A program made the position numbers and the translations under genes. Shown piece by piece: positions 1 to 7,138 of a stretch of DNA of 37,853 nt (its first letter is position 1; every line of letters begins with the position of its first letter). The notes beneath the pieces were generated by a model, which did not search any database, was not told the origin of the DNA, and worked only from the letters and a program-made list of their open reading frames with translations. Source of the stretch: Chitinophagales bacterium (lineage in GTDB: Bacteria > Bacteroidota > Bacteroidia > Chitinophagales > Chitinophagaceae); assembly GCA_015655015.1 (NCBI GenBank), contig JAATFV010000145.1, forward strand, positions 1-37,853. The letters are read 5' to 3'.

Positions 1-24
1 AGAATCCGTGATCCTTTTAACCAT
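1..24 (-). CDS. Possible start of a further gene, cut by the window edge
   Basis: On the minus strand an ATG at 24 opens a frame that begins M-V-K-R-I-T-D-S and runs off the window. It lies about 20 bases after the stop of the alcohol dehydrogenase, which would fit a second gene of the same operon. There is no clear Shine-Dalgarno sequence and only eight codons are visible, so the product cannot be named. It may be chance. Confidence 0.25.
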
Positions 25-44
25 AGTCGTGTGCCCGGCCAATC

Positions 45-1085
45 CTACATGACCAGCACCGCTGCCCCATGTACCTCTCCTTTGCGGAGCGCGGCCAGCG
101 CCTCATTCGCCTGCTCCAGCCGAAACAGCTGCGTATCCGCCTTCACCGGCACCTTCGCCGCCAGCGCCAAAAACTCGAGACCATCCTTCCTCGTAAGATT
201 CGCTACCGACCGGATGATCCTTTCTTCCCACAGCAGTTCATATGCGAAAGAAGGAATATCGCTCATGTGGATCCCCCCGCATACAACGCTGGCCCCCTTG
301 TCCACATCCTTCAGCGCCTTGGGCACCAATTCACCCGCAGGCGCAAAAATGATCGCCGCATCCAGCCGCTCCGGCGGCGACTCCGAAGAACCTCCCGCCC
401 ATATGGCGCCCAGCCGGATAGCAAAGGCCTGCGATTCTTTATCTCCGTCCCGGGTAAAGGCATACACCTTCTTCCCCTGGTACAGCGCCACCTGGATCAG
501 AATATGTGCCGCCGCCCCAAATCCATAAATCCCCAGCCGCTCCGCCTGCGGTCCGATCATACCATACGAACGGTACCCGATCAGGCCCGCGCACAGCAGC
601 GGCGCTCCCATTGGATTTCCATATCCGGCATCCAGCGAAAAACAATAATCTGTATTCGCCACCGTATATTCCGCATAGCCCCCATCCAGGGTATACCCGG
701 TGAACAACGCATTCTCACATAAATTCTCCTCTTTTTTCAAACAATACCGGCAATGCCCGCAGGTATAACCCACCCAGGGAATACCCACCAGGTCTCCCGG
801 CTTCCATGTTGTCTCCGATCCACCCACGGCCGCCACTCTTCCCACAATCTCATGCCCCGGGATCAGCGGCAGCTTCGGATGCGCCAGCTCACTATCCATG
901 ATATGAAGGTCCGTCCGGCAGACCCCGCAGGCAATGATCTTAACCAATACCTGCCCCGCCAAAGGCGCCGGAATGGGAACCTCCTTCAAAACGAGCGGAC
1001 GGCCCGGCATTTCCAGCACCATCGCCTTCATCGTTTCAGGGATCAATACACGCGGATCACTATTCATTTTCGGATCACTATTCAT
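45..1085 (-). CDS. Zinc-dependent alcohol dehydrogenase (AdhP-like)
   Basis: A 346-residue medium-chain dehydrogenase that should interconvert primary alcohols and aldehydes with NAD(H) in the cytoplasm. Visible family marks are the catalytic zinc ligand in the CRTDLH motif (Cys56) with the GHE motif (His78, Glu79). Four structural-zinc cysteines sit at 109, 112, 115 and 123, and a GFGAAAH nucleotide-binding turn follows in the Rossmann half. Length is normal for the family. The first 12 codons are an 18-base in-frame duplication (MNSDPK then MNSDPR), giving two candidate ATG starts at 1085 and 1067; a third start at the conserved MKAMVLE is also possible. Downstream of a remnant of a second alcohol dehydrogenase on the same strand. 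Substrate is not predictable. Confidence 0.93.
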   Translation of the reverse strand: MNSDPKMNSDPRVLIPETMKAMVLEMPGRPLVLKEVPIPAPLAGQVLVKIIACGVCRTDLHIMDSELAHPKLPLIPGHEIVGRVAAVGGSETTWKPGDLVGIPWVGYTCGHCRYCLKKEENLCENALFTGYTLDGGYAEYTVANTDYCFSLDAGYGNPMGAPLLCAGLIGYRSYGMIGPQAERLGIYGFGAAAHILIQVALYQGKKVYAFTRDGDKESQAFAIRLGAIWAGGSSESPPERLDAAIIFAPAGELVPKALKDVDKGASVVCGGIHMSDIPSFAYELLWEERIIRSVANLTRKDGLEFLALAAKVPVKADTQLFRLEQANEALAALRKGEVHGAAVLVM

Positions 1086-1143
1086 TTATTATTTTATGTC
1101 TTCAAGGTAATTTTTTTTTTTTGAATTATAAATTAAGCGGCCT

Positions 1144-1242
1144 TTAATTCTCCAATATCACTTTCAATGCTTTTTCCTTTGCGGCATGTTCAAATGTATC
1201 ATAGGCCTCGATCATCTGATCCAGCTTGAAACGATGCGTAAT
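1144..1242 (-). pseudogene. C-terminal remnant of a second zinc alcohol dehydrogenase
   Basis: Reading the minus strand from 1242 to the TAA at 1144-1146 gives about 32 codons that match the usual C-terminus of zinc alcohol dehydrogenases: an ITHRF-x-L motif, then E-A-Y-D-T-F, then a K-A-L-K-V-I end. The frame is closed by a stop just upstream, and no N-terminal, zinc-binding or Rossmann part is present. It sits immediately upstream of the intact alcohol dehydrogenase in the same direction. The simplest reading is a former tandem pair whose first gene was deleted except for its tail. The left edge of the fragment (about 1243) marks the deletion junction. Confidence 0.75.
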
Positions 1243-1303
1243 TCAACCACCCTGTCACCCCGCAAAACACCGCTTGTGGCAAGAATATTGCGGTACATTC
1301 TAC

Positions 1304-1726
1304 ATGAATAGTCTACAACCGGTCTACTGGCTTTTTATCCTGGCCATTCCTATAGCCTGCATCGCCTGGACCGTAACCCACGAAGAAATATTTTCCGAGC
1401 CAAGGAACTACTGCAAAAAACAAAGTTTATCCGGAAAGACCCTGCTCCACCGGAAATTCTTCTACCTCTTCACCTGTGAATACTGCTTCAGCTTTTATGT
1501 CACCGCCCTATTGCTCTTCATTACCAGGTACCACTTGCTCTATCCGGATTGGCGGGGTTACCTGATTTCAGGCTTTTCCCTGATCTGGATCGCCAATATT
1601 TATATGAGCCTGTTCTTTCTCATCCGCACTGATCTTAAAAATGACGGATTGGACAGCAAACTCAAAGAATCGGAGTTGAAAAAATGCGAGGACTCAAAAG
1701 GAACGATCGATACTATCATAAAATAA
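1304..1726 (+). CDS. Small membrane protein with a CxxC pair, function unknown
   Basis: A 140-residue protein, counting from the ATG at 1304. The frame is open from 1226, but the earlier part crosses the deleted alcohol-dehydrogenase tail and is not protein-like. A hydrophobic segment near residues 7-24 is followed by the HEEIF motif. A second segment begins with a T-C-E-Y-C-F-S-F motif, and a third spans roughly residues 85-107, so three membrane spans are likely. The C-terminus is charged and probably cytoplasmic. The CxxC at the edge of a membrane span recalls small phage- or sporulation-associated membrane proteins, but I do not recognise the family. It is followed by a hairpin at 1751-1791. 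Confidence 0.6.
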   Translation: MNSLQPVYWLFILAIPIACIAWTVTHEEIFSEPRNYCKKQSLSGKTLLHRKFFYLFTCEYCFSFYVTALLLFITRYHLLYPDWRGYLISGFSLIWIANIYMSLFFLIRTDLKNDGLDSKLKESELKKCEDSKGTIDTIIK

Positions 1727-1750
1727 TAACAATAGCACCAGCGATTATTG

Positions 1751-1797
1751 ACCGTACTGCCACCCACGATTTTAATAGGCGACAGTACGGTTTCTTT
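1751..1797 (+). terminator. Hairpin downstream of the small membrane protein
   Basis: ACCGTACTG (1751-1759) pairs perfectly with CAGTACGGT (1783-1791) across a long loop and is followed by TTCTTTC. It begins 24 bases after the stop of the membrane protein gene. The loop is long for a classic terminator. Confidence 0.45.
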
Positions 1798-1815
1798 CAA
1801 AAAGAAGAGTTACCT

Positions 1816-1888
1816 CGTTTAAACCAGGACAATAGACAATCGTTTAAAACAGGACAATCGCTTAAAACAGGGCAATCGTTTAAAACGG
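1816..1888. repeat. 18-base tandem array spanning the stop codon of the aldehyde dehydrogenase gene
   Basis: Three copies of an 18-base unit start at 1841, 1859 and 1877 (core CGTTTAAAACAGG), with a diverged fourth copy at 1816. Read on the minus strand, the unit contains the gene's own TAA at 1880-1882 and repeats it in frame at 1862-1864 and 1844-1846. Confidence 0.85.
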
Positions 1889-3262
1889 ATCAGTCAGTTC
1901 GCTGACACGGATCAATTTCTTATTGACAAATTCATCGATACCCAACTCCGACAGCTCACGACCATATCCCGAACGTTTCGTCCCCCCAAAAGGCAGGTCC
2001 GCCTGCGTCCAGGTCGGATGGTTGATAAAAACCATACCCGTATCGATCTGATCCGCCACCCGCTTACCCCGTTCTATGTCCTTCGTAAATACCGATCCCC
2101 CCAGTCCAAATGGAGAATCATTTGCCAGCAAAATGGCCGCCGCTTCATCCTTCACCTTGTAAAAAGAAGCCACAGGGCCAAACAACTCCTCGTGATACGC
2201 TGCGATCCCGGGCTTCAGGTCTGTCAGGATGGTCGGCTGCATAAAGGCGCCCGGCCTGTCCACCCTTTTTCCCCCCAGCAACACTTTAGCTCCGCCTTTC
2301 ACAGACCGCGATACCTGGTCTTCCAATTGTACCGCCGCTTCCTCGCTGCTCAAAGGACCTAATTGCGTAGCCCGGTCCATCGGATCGCCTACCACCAGTT
2401 TCGATAGCTTGTCTTTAAACTTTTTCAGGAACTCATCCGCGATGGGCTCAACGGCAATAAACCGCTTGGCCGCCACACAGCATTCCCCATTATTGTTCAT
2501 GCGGCCAACGACGGCCCATTCCACCGCCTGGTCGATGTCCGCATCTTCCAGGATGATAAATGCATCACTCCCCCCCAATTCCAGGACAGACTTCTTCAAA
2601 TGCTTCCCCGCTTCGGCAGCAATGCTCGCTCCGGCCGCTTCGCTCCCGGTCAGCGATACCCCCTTGATCCGTTCATCCGCTACGAGCGCTGACGCCCTTT
2701 TGCCGGACATCAGCAGGTTGGTGTACACCCCATGCGGCGCACCAGCCTCCCTGAAAAGATCCTCCAGAAGGATGCTGCATTGCGGTACGATAGACGCATG
2801 TTTGACCAGGACGGTATTCCCGATCATAATATTGGGCGCGGCAAAACGGGCCACCTGGTAAAAAGGAAAGTTCCAGGGCTCCACCCCTAACAGCACGCCA
2901 ATAGGGCTATACCGTATGAAAGCCTTTCCAAATTCCGGGTTCAGGGTCTTATCCGCCAGGAATTTCGCTCCATTGGTCGCATAATAATCGATGATATCCG
3001 CGCTGAGCGCGATCTCCCCTTCCGCCTGGGAGATCAGCTTACCCATCTCCGTCGTAATGATCTTTGCCAGAGCCGGTTTCTTCTCCCGCATCAGGGACGC
3101 CACCTTATGCAATACAGCCGCCCGCTCCTCATAACTTGTCTTTTTCCAGAGATCAAATGCCTTGACCGCCTGTGCGACCGACGCATCGACGGCCTTTTCT
3201 GTCATTTCCTCGAAAGACTTCTCCGTCTTATTCGTGGATGGATTGATCGTTTGAATCGCCAT
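1880..3262 (-). CDS. NAD(P)-dependent succinate-semialdehyde dehydrogenase family protein (Sad/GabD-like)
   Basis: A 460-residue aldehyde dehydrogenase that oxidises an aldehyde to its acid. The PWNFP motif carries Asn131, the LELGG motif carries the general base Glu228, and the NNGECCVAAKR motif places the catalytic cysteine at 262. Length and the short N-terminus match the E. coli Sad (YneI) type, so succinate semialdehyde or a similar short aldehyde is a fair guess. The start ATG at 3262 gives the canonical N-terminus. It is co-directional with the YceI-like gene 155 bases upstream and with the alcohol dehydrogenase further downstream, which could form an alcohol-to-acid route, though the intervening plus-strand gene argues against one transcript. 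The 3' end is tandemly repeated. Confidence 0.93.
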   Translation of the reverse strand: MAIQTINPSTNKTEKSFEEMTEKAVDASVAQAVKAFDLWKKTSYEERAAVLHKVASLMREKKPALAKIITTEMGKLISQAEGEIALSADIIDYYATNGAKFLADKTLNPEFGKAFIRYSPIGVLLGVEPWNFPFYQVARFAAPNIMIGNTVLVKHASIVPQCSILLEDLFREAGAPHGVYTNLLMSGKRASALVADERIKGVSLTGSEAAGASIAAEAGKHLKKSVLELGGSDAFIILEDADIDQAVEWAVVGRMNNNGECCVAAKRFIAVEPIADEFLKKFKDKLSKLVVGDPMDRATQLGPLSSEEAAVQLEDQVSRSVKGGAKVLLGGKRVDRPGAFMQPTILTDLKPGIAAYHEELFGPVASFYKVKDEAAAILLANDSPFGLGGSVFTKDIERGKRVADQIDTGMVFINHPTWTQADLPFGGTKRSGYGRELSELGIDEFVNKKLIRVSELTDPF

Positions 3263-3417
3263 AGTATTTATATTTAATTTAATTCACTCATTTTTAAAAA
3301 GCAATAGACGCTTCCGCCATCTCCCCATAGAATCCCCCCCATTCGGTATATTGAGCGCCGGATAATTCCTATATTCCTCGCGGACATATTCCGCTTTCAG
3401 CATAATCCACCCCCAGC

Positions 3418-4050
3418 CTATTTCTTAACGACCATGGTAAAGTTGATCGTCAACCCATCCCCCGTTTTCAAAGCGCCCAGCATATAGGTCGGCGGCTTGA
3501 TCTGGTAATCGCTCATCAGCAGCTTATCCGTACCCGTACAGGTAATCGATCCATCAGCCTTTACCACGCAGGCAGCGATCAGCACCACAGGTTTGGTCAC
3601 ACCGGCGATAGTCAGCCCCCCGTTGCTCTTTACGCTGAACTGATTGCCGGTGCCCGGGGTTACCGTCGAAGAAGACGCCACGAAAGCAATATTGCCGCCG
3701 GTTTTCGCCTTCATTGCATCATAGGCCTTCGAATCCATCCCGGATTTACCGCTTTTTAAACTATGAACCGGAAAAGAAAAATTAAAGGTTGCAAGACCAC
3801 CCGGCATAGAAGGCTTGCCCGCCAAATAAGTGAATTTCGCCATACAGCTGACGTTCTTGTCTTCCATCGACCAATCGTGCAGATTAGATGTTCCCAATAC
3901 CTTAATATCGGCGCCCGCCATTCCATCGGCCCTGTTAACACCCGTGATCGGGACGACCGAAAAGGCCGTAAGGCCAATGACAATCCCTATCCCTATCAGC
4001 GAATACGCCATAAAATGGTAAGAAAATTTTAAACCTCTGTTATTTTTCAT
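3418..4050 (-). CDS. YceI-like family protein, exported or membrane-anchored
   Basis: A 210-residue protein with an N-terminal hydrophobic segment at about residues 12-33, followed by a YceI-type lipocalin-like beta-barrel. Family marks are the T-S-N-L-H-D-W motif near the start of the domain, a K-S-G-x-S-x-M-D-x-K-A-Y-D-A-M-K segment in the middle, G-x-L-T-I-A-G-V-T-K-P-V towards the end, and the final conserved strand. YceI proteins bind isoprenoid-type or other amphiphilic ligands in the periplasm; the ligand here is unknown. Two cysteines (in VSCMAKF and AACVVK/ITCTG) could form a disulfide. The gene stands alone, with a long gap upstream. Confidence 0.85.
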   Translation of the reverse strand: MKNNRGLKFSYHFMAYSLIGIGIVIGLTAFSVVPITGVNRADGMAGADIKVLGTSNLHDWSMEDKNVSCMAKFTYLAGKPSMPGGLATFNFSFPVHSLKSGKSGMDSKAYDAMKAKTGGNIAFVASSSTVTPGTGNQFSVKSNGGLTIAGVTKPVVLIAACVVKADGSITCTGTDKLLMSDYQIKPPTYMLGALKTGDGLTINFTMVVKK

Positions 4051-4153
4051 AAAAAAATCATTTACTTTTTTTTCTTCTTATTATTTTCCATGCAACAAAA
4101 ATGAAGCAATACCCGCTATGAAATGTTACAGACCTGCCCCGAAAAATAGTAAA

Positions 4154-4205
4154 ATTCACACCCCGCGCTTCCCCGCAGATACCTCTGCCCGGTACAGGTG
4201 TGAAT
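4154..4205 (-). other. Nested inverted repeat, possible structured RNA or terminator
   Basis: ATTCACACC (4154-4162) pairs perfectly with GGTGTGAAT (4197-4205), and the enclosed sequence holds a second hairpin, GCAGA-TACC-TCTGC (4174-4187). On the minus strand the outer stem is followed by TTTTAC. It lies about 100 bases upstream of the YceI-like start, so it could be part of its leader or end a small upstream transcript. Confidence 0.4.
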
Positions 4206-4309
4206 TATATAATTAATTTATGGAAGGGTATAACATTAATTGCCTTAAATCGTCCAGTTTGTCGGGAGCCGGCGCCATCATCCCGGATTCCTGGCAATCA
4301 TGACTATAA

Positions 4310-4489
4310 ACAACATCGTTCATCCCTGCGAAGGCGCAGGAAAAGGACGGAAAAAATTTCCCCATTAATACCCACCCTCCCTATTCTTCCCGGGCAGGAC
4401 TATTGGTGCTGCCCCTTTTAGGTGGTGCAGTCATTTGGCTGGGCATCTTTCCAGCCTGGCTTATGAACGTGATTAATGCGTTAACATAA
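4310..4489 (+). pseudogene. Hydrophobic C-terminal fragment, possibly of a NuoL/NuoM-type antiporter subunit
   Basis: The plus-strand frame is open from 4310 to a TAA at 4487-4489 and has no start codon. The last 33 residues read as a membrane helix: R-A-G-L-L-V-L-P-L-L-G-G, then V-I-W-L-G-I-F-P-A-W-L, then a short polar end. This resembles the ending of proton-translocating NADH dehydrogenase or antiporter subunits, where a similar L-P-L...W-L-G-I-x-P segment precedes the C-terminus. No upstream part of such a gene is present, so it would be a decayed remnant. The family assignment is tentative; the alternative is a chance open frame. Confidence 0.35.
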
Positions 4490-4712
4490 CGTTATTCTCA
4501 ATATCCACTTATTTCGAAGGATGTGGCAGGGATATTGTGCCCATTCAAATACCGTTGACATCATCAGAACAGCCAACTGATCGGGCAAATAACAACAACC
4601 CATATTTAAAACCCGTGCATGGCGAATGTTAGGTGCTTATATATATTCCCCTACGAAATATCCGCATCCCTCCAATCACTTTATTCATTTCACTTTCCTT
4701 AAACCGAGGGCT

Positions 4713-5273
4713 ATGACCATCTATATTAAAAATATGGTATGTATTCGCTGCAAAATGGTCGTCAAGGCCGAGTTAGCCAATATGGGGCTTCACTTTACCC
4801 GGGTTGACCTGGGACAGGCCGATATCACCGGGGATATTTCCATCGCCCAGCACGATCAGATCAAAGCCGACCTTTTAAAATCGGGCCTTGAGCTGATCGA
4901 TGACATCAAAAGCGTCCTTATTGAAAAAATAAAAAAAGTGATCATCGAGTTGGTTCATTACTCCGAAGAACCCCTCCCCGTCAATCTGTCCGTATATTTA
5001 AGCCAACAGCTGCACCATAATTACACCTATATGGCCAATATCTTCTCCGAAAGGCAGGGCCATTCCATTGAAAAATTTCTCATAGAACATAAAATTGAAC
5101 GGGTAAAGGAATTGCTCATTTACAATGAGCTCAACCTTACTGAGATAGCCTTTAAAATGCACTACAGCAGCTTAGCCCATCTTTCCTCGCAGTTCAAGAA
5201 AGTCACCGGCCATACCGCATCCCATTATAAACATCTCAAAGTGCAGCAGCGAGCCATGCTTGAAGAGATCTAA
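4713..5273 (+). CDS. AraC-family transcriptional regulator with an N-terminal HMA-like CxxC segment
   Basis: A 186-residue regulator from the ATG at 4713, chosen because it has a GAGGG ribosome-binding site just upstream; the frame is open from 4626. Residues 1-70 resemble a heavy-metal-associated fold: the M-V-C-I-R-C motif puts Cys10 and Cys13 where HMA domains bind metal, followed by alternating strand/helix sequence. Residues about 100-180 form the AraC helix-turn-helix pair; the I-E-K-F-L-I-E-H-K-I-E-R-V-K segment and the final S-S-Q-F-K-K-V-T-G motif are typical. It lacks the usual large sugar-binding N-terminal domain. Metal or redox sensing is an inference. The 3' end carries a 10-base tandem repeat of stop codons and the gene converges on the L,D-transpeptidase. 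Confidence 0.88.
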   Translation: MTIYIKNMVCIRCKMVVKAELANMGLHFTRVDLGQADITGDISIAQHDQIKADLLKSGLELIDDIKSVLIEKIKKVIIELVHYSEEPLPVNLSVYLSQQLHHNYTYMANIFSERQGHSIEKFLIEHKIERVKELLIYNELNLTEIAFKMHYSSLAHLSSQFKKVTGHTASHYKHLKVQQRAMLEEI

Positions 5274-5313
5274 AGTGATCTAAAAAGATTTAAAAAGGTT
5301 TAAATAGCTTAAT
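5265..5313. repeat. 10-base tandem array after the AraC-type stop codon
   Basis: From the stop onward the sequence repeats with a period of ten (GATCTAAAGT, GATCTAAAAA, GATTTAAAAA, GGTTTAAATA). TAA triplets fall at 5271, 5281, 5291 and 5301, so stops occur in all three forward frames. Confidence 0.8.
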
Positions 5314-6940
5314 CGTTTCCAATCAGCGCTTCCAGCCGCCTGTCCCTGTTATAGATATCGCGCCGGAAATTTAGCTTGCCTGCGCGGTCCACCCAGGCAG
5401 TAAAATAAGTGATAAATACAGGAAACGGCTTCTGCAAAGAAACATACTGCTCTTCCCCGCTGTCCATGGCCTTGCTGATCTCCGCTTCATTCCATTTCGG
5501 ATCATCGCGCAAAAGGTATAAGGCCAGCTTCATGGGATCGGCCAGCCGGATGCATCCATGACTAAACGCCCTGTTATCCTCGCCAAACAAACTTTTCGCC
5601 GGGGTATCATGCAAATAAATATTAAACTGGTTAGGAAACAAGAACTTCACCCTCCCCAATGAATTCCAGGGGCCCGGCTTCTGACGGACACTATTTCCAT
5701 TCCACTCCATATGATTCAGAGCCATGTAATGACTGTCTTTCCGGATACCCGGCAGCACCTCTTTTTTCAGAATGCTCGCCGGCACGTTCCAGTAAGGACT
5801 GAACACGATATATTTCATAGCGCCAGAAAAGATCACCGTCTTATGCAACGCCTGACCCACCACCACCTTCATGTCCCATAACAAGGAATCATCCATATAC
5901 ATATGCAATTTGAATTCAGGAATATTGATCGCCAGGTATCCGCCTTTTACAGACTCCGGCAACCACCGGCTCCGCTCCATATTCACCCCCATCTGCCGGA
6001 TCCTGCTTTCAACCGGCACATTCAGCGCAGCGATCATTTCCCTCCCGATAATACCGTCCTCCTTCATGCCCAACCGATGCTGAAATCCCTCAACCGCACG
6101 CTCCAGGTCCCCATCAAAAACCGGATCGCCGTTATTTACCCCCAGGTCCTCCAGCTCGTACAACCGCTTTTTAATATCCACCAGGACTCCCGCTGTATCA
6201 CCCTGACGGTAAGATCGCTTACTCAACCGCAGCGGCTTCCATTTATCCTGTTGCGCAAGAGCAGCATACTTCTTTAAAAACGTCCTCAACAACCCATATT
6301 GCCGGTAGACCGGTTCATCCCTGATCATAGCCCTCTCCGGCGATTGCAGATAAGCATCCAGCCAGGCCGCGTAATTCGTCTTCTTCCGGGGAAGATACCA
6401 CTCCATCTTCGTGCTCTTTCCCTCATCCAGCCCCGTCCACACCTTCTCCGCATAATAAAAATACATCGTCGTCAATAACAGCTCCGTTCGGAGACTGGAC
6501 GCACGATCCCTTGTATCCGGCATTTCCATCAGGCTGTCCAAAGACTTGATAAATGGAATTTCACCCGCCAGCCCTTCCTGCGACAGATTTTTAATGCGGT
6601 TATATAAATTACCGGCAGGTTCGGTCATCCCTTTGCCGTCGTACCACGCGAAAGCATACCTGCGTTGGGAATAAAACATTTCCACATCCTTTTTACATTC
6701 CGGCGTAGCCGGATATCGCTTAAAGAAAGGAATTATCAAAGAAGAATCGAATGTAACAGCAGACTGATCACTGACATTCCCCGGGAGAGCAGATACCCCC
6801 ATCATCCTTTCTTTGACCGGTTTAGCCGTGTCAGACGGGACGCCCCTGTGAGTATCCGGCACACCCACGAGGCCCGTTTCTCTTCCCTTACAATCCATCA
6901 AAATAAGTAAGGAATACACGAATATATATTTTATCAGCAT
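5309..6940 (-). CDS. L,D-transpeptidase, YcbB/LdtD-like
   Basis: A 543-residue cell-envelope enzyme expected to form 3-3 cross-links in peptidoglycan or to attach proteins to it in the periplasm. It starts with a hydrophobic signal ending in L-M-D-C, a poor lipobox, so a lipoprotein is possible but not certain. A long helical region follows. A peptidoglycan-binding-1 type repeat (L-G-V-N-N-G-D-P-V-F-D-G) lies near residues 260-310, and then a YkuD catalytic domain. The catalytic motif S-H-G-C-I-R-L has His461 and Cys463. The long insertion before it and total length match the LdtD class rather than small YkuD proteins. It is transcribed alone, convergent with the AraC-type gene. Confidence 0.92.
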   Translation of the reverse strand: MLIKYIFVYSLLILMDCKGRETGLVGVPDTHRGVPSDTAKPVKERMMGVSALPGNVSDQSAVTFDSSLIIPFFKRYPATPECKKDVEMFYSQRRYAFAWYDGKGMTEPAGNLYNRIKNLSQEGLAGEIPFIKSLDSLMEMPDTRDRASSLRTELLLTTMYFYYAEKVWTGLDEGKSTKMEWYLPRKKTNYAAWLDAYLQSPERAMIRDEPVYRQYGLLRTFLKKYAALAQQDKWKPLRLSKRSYRQGDTAGVLVDIKKRLYELEDLGVNNGDPVFDGDLERAVEGFQHRLGMKEDGIIGREMIAALNVPVESRIRQMGVNMERSRWLPESVKGGYLAINIPEFKLHMYMDDSLLWDMKVVVGQALHKTVIFSGAMKYIVFSPYWNVPASILKKEVLPGIRKDSHYMALNHMEWNGNSVRQKPGPWNSLGRVKFLFPNQFNIYLHDTPAKSLFGEDNRAFSHGCIRLADPMKLALYLLRDDPKWNEAEISKAMDSGEEQYVSLQKPFPVFITYFTAWVDRAGKLNFRRDIYNRDRRLEALIGND

Positions 6941-7042
6941 TTGCTACTATTTAATTACCTGTTCCTTTACCCCTCATCGTTACCGCTTATCCATAAAGAT
7001 CGCCCGGATCCCCGGGGAAAATCGTCCGCCCCCCGGCCAACT

Positions 7043-7062
7043 TATATAAAGTTCTTTATATA
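7043..7062. promoter_or_regulatory. Perfect inverted repeat upstream of the receiver gene
   Basis: TATATAAAG and CTTTATATA face each other across two T residues. The element lies about 30 bases upstream of the TATCTTTG -7 box, in the position of an activator site or upstream element. Confidence 0.5.
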
Positions 7063-7090
7063 CATTTTTCTTTATTAATATAATTCATAA

Positions 7091-7098
7091 TATCTTTG
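7091..7098 (+). promoter_or_regulatory. -7 promoter box TATCTTTG of the receiver/sugar-transferase operon
   Basis: This is a full match to the Bacteroidota TAnnTTTG -7 consensus, 40 bases before the ATG at 7139. The TTTG-type -33 element is not clear in the AT-rich sequence upstream. Confidence 0.6.
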
Positions 7099-7138
7099 CC
7101 GCACAAATATCCCATCACCTCTCGAAACATGTTACCCA

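Larger units (their letters stand above)
4051..4712. other. 662-base intergenic region between divergent YceI-like and AraC-type genes
   Basis: No complete gene is visible. The stretch holds a nested inverted repeat at 4154-4205, an AT palindrome AATTATATAATT at 4203-4214 and a hydrophobic open-frame fragment at 4310-4489. The remainder (4490-4712) must carry the AraC-gene promoter, but I see no clear TAnnTTTG box in it. Confidence 0.6.

Noticed and set aside
3284..3403. A 39-codon minus-strand frame between the YceI-like and aldehyde dehydrogenase genes
   Set aside because: A purine-rich site precedes its ATG, but the sequence is interrupted by a homopolymer of seven G, has no recognisable features and may only be leader sequence. 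Kept as a possibility, not as a feature.
4200..4421. A 73-codon plus-strand frame in the long intergenic gap
   Set aside because: The translation is not protein-like (many R, P and S), and another frame of the same stretch gives a more convincing membrane-helix remnant.
4626..4712. The upstream 29-codon extension of the AraC-type frame
   Set aside because: The extension is not conserved-looking, and a ribosome-binding site GAGGG sits directly before the ATG at 4713, where the CxxC domain begins.
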